In this document: positions 5,761 through 8,765 of the stretch, one piece after another | How the letters are laid out: the number at the start of each line of letters is the position of its first letter | How positions within the stretch are numbered: position 1 is the first letter of the stretch | Origin: Planctomycetia bacterium | GTDB taxonomy: Bacteria > Planctomycetota > Phycisphaerae > Phycisphaerales > SM1A02 | DNA: 8,765 nt | Assembly: GCA_005798965.1 (NCBI GenBank) | Contig: SYIB01000213.1 | Location: 1-8,765 of the forward strand | Direction of reading: 5' to 3' | Made by a program: the position numbers and the translations under genes | Notes under the pieces: generated by a model | Told to the model about the DNA's origin: nothing | Database searches by the model: none | What the model saw: only the letters and a program-made list of their open reading frames with translations

Positions 5761-6171
5761 ATGACCACCACCACCATGGAACGCGGCTGCATCAGCAGCC
5801 AGGCCACGACCGAGGGCATTACTGTTCGTGTGCAGCCATCTTGGCTCGCACGCGAGAGCAGCCCTGCGCATGGACGGTGGGTCTTCAGCTACCAGGTGCA
5901 GATCGTCAACGATTCGCCGACGCCGGTGAAACTCGTTTCACGCCGCTGGACCATCGTTGATGCGGACGGCGACAGTCATGTGGTTGAGGGCGATGGCGTC
6001 GTCGGCCAGCAGCCCCGCCTCGCTTCCGGCGAGTCGTTCCGCTACGGCAGCTACTGCCCGCTGGCGACCGAGTGGGGCACGATGGAGGGCACCTTCACGC
6101 TCGTACGCGAAGATGGCACCCGGTTCGATGCCGAGGTCAGGCGCTTCTACCTTGTCGGTACGCCCGAGTGA
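5761..6171 (+). CDS. apaG: ApaG-domain protein
   Basis: A 136-residue protein containing one complete ApaG domain (about residues 18-134), a small fibronectin-like beta sandwich. Seen blocks are the strand WVFSYQVQIVN (40-50), LVSRRWTIVDADG (58-70), EGDGVVGQQPRLASGESF (76-93) and WGTMEGTFTLVREDG (105-119), all in family order. E. coli ApaG is 125 residues; this one has a slightly longer N-terminus rich in Thr (MTTTTM). ApaG was linked genetically to cobalt resistance and magnesium efflux in enterobacteria, but its biochemical role remains unsettled and the domain also occurs in eukaryotic F-box proteins. The protein lacks a signal peptide and is cytosolic. The E. coli partners apaH and ksgA are not present. 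asd begins 38 bp downstream on the same strand, so the two may be co-transcribed. An ATG at 5776 is an alternative start, but 5761 fits the promoter spacing. Confidence 0.9.
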   Translation: MTTTTMERGCISSQATTEGITVRVQPSWLARESSPAHGRWVFSYQVQIVNDSPTPVKLVSRRWTIVDADGDSHVVEGDGVVGQQPRLASGESFRYGSYCPLATEWGTMEGTFTLVREDGTRFDAEVRRFYLVGTPE

Positions 6172-6209
6172 TCGGCGGCCGCGGTTGGCGGCTGTGGTAG
6201 ACATTCGGC

Positions 6210-7256
6210 ATGGTCCGTGACCCCGTGATCGCGATTGTTGGCGCTACCGGCGCGGTGGGTGTCGAGTTCCTGGAGCTCATCGAGCGAAGAGGCGTTCGCT
6301 TCAGCGAACTGCGGCTGCTCGCCAGTGCGCGCAGTGCGGGAACCACCATGCGCTGTGGAGTGCACGAGTGCATGGTGCAGGAAGCGACACCGGAAGCCTT
6401 CGAGGGCGTGGACTTGGCGCTCTTCAGCGCCGGCAAGGGTGTGAGCAAGGCGTTGGCACCCGCGGCCGTGCGAGCGGGTGCTTGGGTCGTCGACAACTCG
6501 AGTGCCTTCCGCATGGACGAGGGGATCCCCCTCGTGGTTCCTGAAGTCAACGCGCATGAACTCGATGTGCTCGGCGCTCCGTGCATCATCGCCAACCCCA
6601 ATTGCAGCACGATCATCGCGCTCGTGGCGGTCACGCCGCTGCACCGAGCCGTGCGGGTCGAGCGCATGGTGGTGAGCACGTATCAGGCTGCGAGCGGTGC
6701 CGGGGCAGCAGCCATGCGCGAGCTCGAGGGCCAGGCGCGTGAGTTCGCCGACGGGCGCGAGTTCACGACGGATGTCTTCGGGCGCCAGTACCTCTTCAAC
6801 GTCTTCAGCCACAACAGCGCGGTCGGCGCCGATGGCTACAACGAAGAGGAGCGCAAGCTCCTGCAGGAAACGCGCAAGATCTGGGGCGATCCCTCGGTCC
6901 GCGTGACGGCGACCTGCGTGCGTGTGCCGGTCTTGCGGGCGCACTGCGAGGCGATCAACCTGACGTTCGCCGGCGACATGCCTGAGTCGCGCGTGCGCGA
7001 GCTGCTCGCGGCGGCGCCGGGCGTGCAGGTGGTCGATGACCGCGCCGCGAATCGCTTCCCCGAGCCGATCGGTGCTGCGGGCAAGGACGATGTGCTGGTG
7101 GGCCGCATCCGCCAAGACTGGAGCCAGCCAGATCGGCGCGGCATCGATCTCTTCGTCGCCGGCGACCAGATCCGCAAGGGTGCAGCGCTCAACGCGATCC
7201 AGATCACCGAGCATCTGCTTGCTGCGGGGCGTTTGACCCGCGCGACGGTGGGGTGA
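6210..7256 (+). CDS. asd: Aspartate-semialdehyde dehydrogenase
   Basis: A 348-residue cytosolic enzyme, the usual family length. It reduces L-aspartyl-4-phosphate to L-aspartate-4-semialdehyde with NADPH, the second step of the aspartate pathway leading to lysine/diaminopimelate, threonine, methionine and isoleucine. The N-terminal Rossmann fold shows VGATGAVG (10-17). SSAFRMD (97-103) carries the substrate-binding Arg101, and NPNCST (129-134) contains catalytic Cys132. RVPVLRAHCEAI (238-249) contains the acid/base His245, and the C-terminal GAALNAIQI (324-332) is also conserved. It follows apaG by 38 bp. The start codon has no Shine-Dalgarno sequence; a poor -10-like TAGACA (6198-6203) ends 6 bases before the ATG, so either read-through from apaG or a weak leaderless start is possible. 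It converges on trpC with 3 bp between stop codons and no terminator hairpin in between. Confidence 0.96.
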   Translation: MVRDPVIAIVGATGAVGVEFLELIERRGVRFSELRLLASARSAGTTMRCGVHECMVQEATPEAFEGVDLALFSAGKGVSKALAPAAVRAGAWVVDNSSAFRMDEGIPLVVPEVNAHELDVLGAPCIIANPNCSTIIALVAVTPLHRAVRVERMVVSTYQAASGAGAAAMRELEGQAREFADGREFTTDVFGRQYLFNVFSHNSAVGADGYNEEERKLLQETRKIWGDPSVRVTATCVRVPVLRAHCEAINLTFAGDMPESRVRELLAAAPGVQVVDDRAANRFPEPIGAAGKDDVLVGRIRQDWSQPDRRGIDLFVAGDQIRKGAALNAIQITEHLLAAGRLTRATVG

Positions 7257-7259
7257 TCT

Positions 7260-8093
7260 TCAGCGCTTCCCCGGCTCGCGCGGTTCGCGGCCGAGGAGTT
7301 CGGCGAGCGCGGTGCCGGGGTCGGGCTGGCGCAGCAGGTGCTCGCCCACGAGCACGATGTGGATGCCGTGCGCGCGCAGGCGCTTGAGGTCGTCTGGGGT
7401 CCTGATCCCGCTCTCGCTCACCATGACATGCGTGTCGTCGACGAGTTCCGCCATGCGGAAGGAGTGACCGAGGTCCGTGGTCATGGTCCGCAGGTCGCGG
7501 TTGTTCACGCCCAGGAGCGCGTAGCCCGAGTGCGGGAACGACAGGTGCGGCTGCACGCGATAGAGGCTCTCGGTGTCATGTACCTCGACGAGCACGCTCA
7601 TGCCCAGCTCGACGGCCAGGATCTTGTAGTCGATCAGCTGCGCATCGCTCAGGCACTCGGCGATCAGCAGGATCGCATCGGCGCCGTAGGCTCGCGCCTC
7701 CCAGACCTGGTAGCTCTCGATGATGAAGTCCTTGCGCAGGACCGGCAGGGGGACCGCATCGCGGATCGCATGGATGAACTCGAGCGAGCCGCCGAAGTCG
7801 ACCTCGTCGGTGAGGCAGCTGATCGCGACCGCGCCGTTGGCGTGATACCGTCGGGCGATGTCGACCGGATCGAAGTCAGGCCTGATGAGCCCGCCACTGG
7901 GGCTGCGCTGCTTGACCTCGGCGATCACGCGCGTGCCCTTCGTGCTGCCATGGTCGACGACCGCCTGGAAGAAGTTGCGCGGGCGCCCGAGCTCGGCGAT
8001 GCGCTCCTTGAGCCGCTCCACCGGGACGGATCGCTTCTTCGCGGCGACCTCGAGCCGCTTGCGTGCGACGATCTTGTCAAGGGCGTTGGCCAT
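7260..8093 (-). CDS. trpC: Indole-3-glycerol-phosphate synthase
   Basis: A 277-residue TIM-barrel enzyme of tryptophan synthesis that converts 1-(2-carboxyphenylamino)-1-deoxyribulose 5-phosphate to indole-3-glycerol phosphate, releasing CO2 and water. The catalytic blocks are all present: IAEVKQRSPSGG (57-68, Glu59 and Lys61), PVLRKDFI (117-124, Lys121), VLVEVHD (167-173, Glu170), LLGVNNRDL (193-201, Asn197) and VSESGI (225-230, Ser228). LVGEHLL (248-254) is the phosphate-site strand. The usual length is 250-270 residues. The reading frame stays open to 8726, but family similarity begins at the ATG at 8093 (MANALDKIV), so the extra 211 residues are read-through of the divergent gene's antisense. 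It stands alone, not in a trp operon here, and is not fused to TrpF. The last 15 or so residues are charged and variable. Confidence 0.95.
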   Translation of the reverse strand: MANALDKIVARKRLEVAAKKRSVPVERLKERIAELGRPRNFFQAVVDHGSTKGTRVIAEVKQRSPSGGLIRPDFDPVDIARRYHANGAVAISCLTDEVDFGGSLEFIHAIRDAVPLPVLRKDFIIESYQVWEARAYGADAILLIAECLSDAQLIDYKILAVELGMSVLVEVHDTESLYRVQPHLSFPHSGYALLGVNNRDLRTMTTDLGHSFRMAELVDDTHVMVSESGIRTPDDLKRLRAHGIHIVLVGEHLLRQPDPGTALAELLGREPREPGKR

Positions 8094-8106
8094 GGCGTGG
8101 TTCGTG

Positions 8107-8134
8107 AGCGTAGCCGCGATAGGTGCCCCGGCAA
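8107..8134 (-). promoter_or_regulatory. Putative trpC promoter
   Basis: On the minus strand, TTGCCG (8129-8134) and TACGCT (8107-8112) are 16 bp apart; TACGCT ends 13 bases before the trpC ATG at 8093. The predicted leader is about 6 bases, too short for a Shine-Dalgarno sequence or a trp leader-peptide attenuator. It lies in the 67-bp gap shared with the divergent membrane-protein gene. Confidence 0.45.
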
Positions 8135-8160
8135 GCGCCGCCGATGAAGCAGCGTCGCCG

Positions 8161-8765
8161 ATGACTGCGGCGCCAGCACTCACGTCACCGTCATCTGCCT
8201 CGGTGCCCGTTCTGCCACTGGCGATGCTGGCCACGACCGTCGCGCTCGCGGCGATCGCGCACCGCCGACGCTGGCTCGTGCTCGATGGCCGATCCGGCCC
8301 CGGCTGGCTTGCATCGCCCATGCACCTGATGGCGATGTGCGTGGCGACATGGCTCGCCGGCGGTCTGGCCACGCTGGTCGCTGCACGTGCGCTTGGCCTT
8401 GCCAGCGCCATCGACCCCGAATCGCTCAGCATGAGCGAGGTGGCGATCGTGACGGTCGCCGCGATGGGCGCGGGCATGGTCGTCGCGCTTGGCCTGATCG
8501 TGTGGATGCGCCGGCTGCAGCTCGTGCCGCGTGCCACGACCACGCCAGTGCGATCGATCGCGCTCGGTGTTGCCGCGCTCGTGGCGTGGTGGCCAGCCGT
8601 GGCCTCGGCAGGTTGGATCGCTGGCCAGCTGCAGCGCGCGGCAACCGGCATGGAGCCGCCTGCGATCGGCCACAGCACGCTTGAGCAGATGGTGCAGGGA
8701 CCACGCGACGCATGGTGGTGGCTCATGGGCCTCAGCGCGGTCGTGCTCGCGCCGATCCTCGAGGA
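8161..8765 (+). CDS. Multi-spanning membrane protein, probable CPBP (CAAX/bacteriocin-processing) family intramembrane protease, N-terminal part
   Basis: 201 codons are visible before the right edge. Hydrophobic segments at about residues 15-34, 55-80, 93-117, 131-154 and 185-200 predict at least five membrane spans, with Arg-rich turns (HRRR 34-37, RR 117-118). The last residues, AWWWLMGLSAVVLAPILE followed by an incomplete GA- codon (Glu or Asp), are the usual lead-in to the EExxxR catalytic motif of CPBP glutamic proteases (related to Rce1 and Abi). The motif itself is cut off, so the family call rests on this lead-in and the topology. The start is uncertain. ATG 8161 is given, but the frame is open further upstream and contains a GTG at 8104, which would place the start inside the region used for the trpC promoter. 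Neither has a clear Shine-Dalgarno sequence or -10 element. Confidence 0.6.
   Translation, partial: MTAAPALTSPSSASVPVLPLAMLATTVALAAIAHRRRWLVLDGRSGPGWLASPMHLMAMCVATWLAGGLATLVAARALGLASAIDPESLSMSEVAIVTVAAMGAGMVVALGLIVWMRRLQLVPRATTTPVRSIALGVAALVAWWPAVASAGWIAGQLQRAATGMEPPAIGHSTLEQMVQGPRDAWWWLMGLSAVVLAPILE

Noticed and set aside
6996..7010. Perfect inverted repeat CGCGAG-CTG-CTCGCG
   Set aside because: It lies in the middle of asd and encodes ordinary conserved-length sequence (VRELLAA); explained by GC-rich codon choice.
6147..7214. 355-codon open frame on the minus strand, antisense to asd
   Set aside because: asd on the plus strand is unambiguous. The antisense frame shows no motif and no promoter or ribosome-binding site.
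8094..8726. N-terminal extension of trpC by 211 codons (frame open to 8726)
   Set aside because: It is Ser/Ala/Thr/His-rich with no IGPS similarity, and it is antisense to a plus-strand frame with good transmembrane segments. TrpC similarity begins at 8093.

Overview
The window is about two-thirds GC and densely packed with genes. It looks like a chromosomal segment of a planctomycete of the class Phycisphaerae. This is inferred from two secreted proteins that end in the paired EF-hand (dockerin-like) tail with a Cys-x-x-Cys linker that I associate with that group, and from the near absence of Shine-Dalgarno sequences. No 16S or other decisive taxonomic marker is present. There is no stretch above 300 bases without a gene, and I see no mobile element, CRISPR array or phage gene.

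Layout, left to right. Minus strand: the N-terminal part of clpB (running off the left edge), then a cobalamin/metal-type periplasmic-binding-fold protein that lacks a signal peptide. Divergent from it on the plus strand are a small secreted dockerin-tailed protein and a 712-residue secreted subtilisin-like protease with Ig-like, PA14 and dockerin-like domains. A hairpin and a minus-strand tRNA-Gln(CUG) follow. Plus strand again: a putative lipoprotein with three carboxypeptidase-regulatory-like beta-sandwich repeats, apaG, and asd (aspartate-semialdehyde dehydrogenase). Convergent with asd, with only 3 bp between stop codons, is trpC (minus). Divergent from trpC is the start of a multi-spanning membrane protein of probable CPBP protease type, cut by the right edge exactly at its expected catalytic motif.

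How the genes work together: the two dockerin-tailed exported proteins are probably handled by one surface-attachment or sorting route, although no cohesin or sorting enzyme is visible here. asd and trpC are ordinary amino-acid biosynthesis genes and clpB is protein quality control. There is no convincing multi-gene novel system.

The most notable pattern is regulatory. Several start codons (2423, 1640, 5761, 1569 minus and, less tightly, 8093 minus) have a -10-like hexamer ending only 6 to 13 bases upstream and no Shine-Dalgarno sequence, implying leaderless or near-leaderless mRNAs. Three of them share the octamer TACCCTTC.
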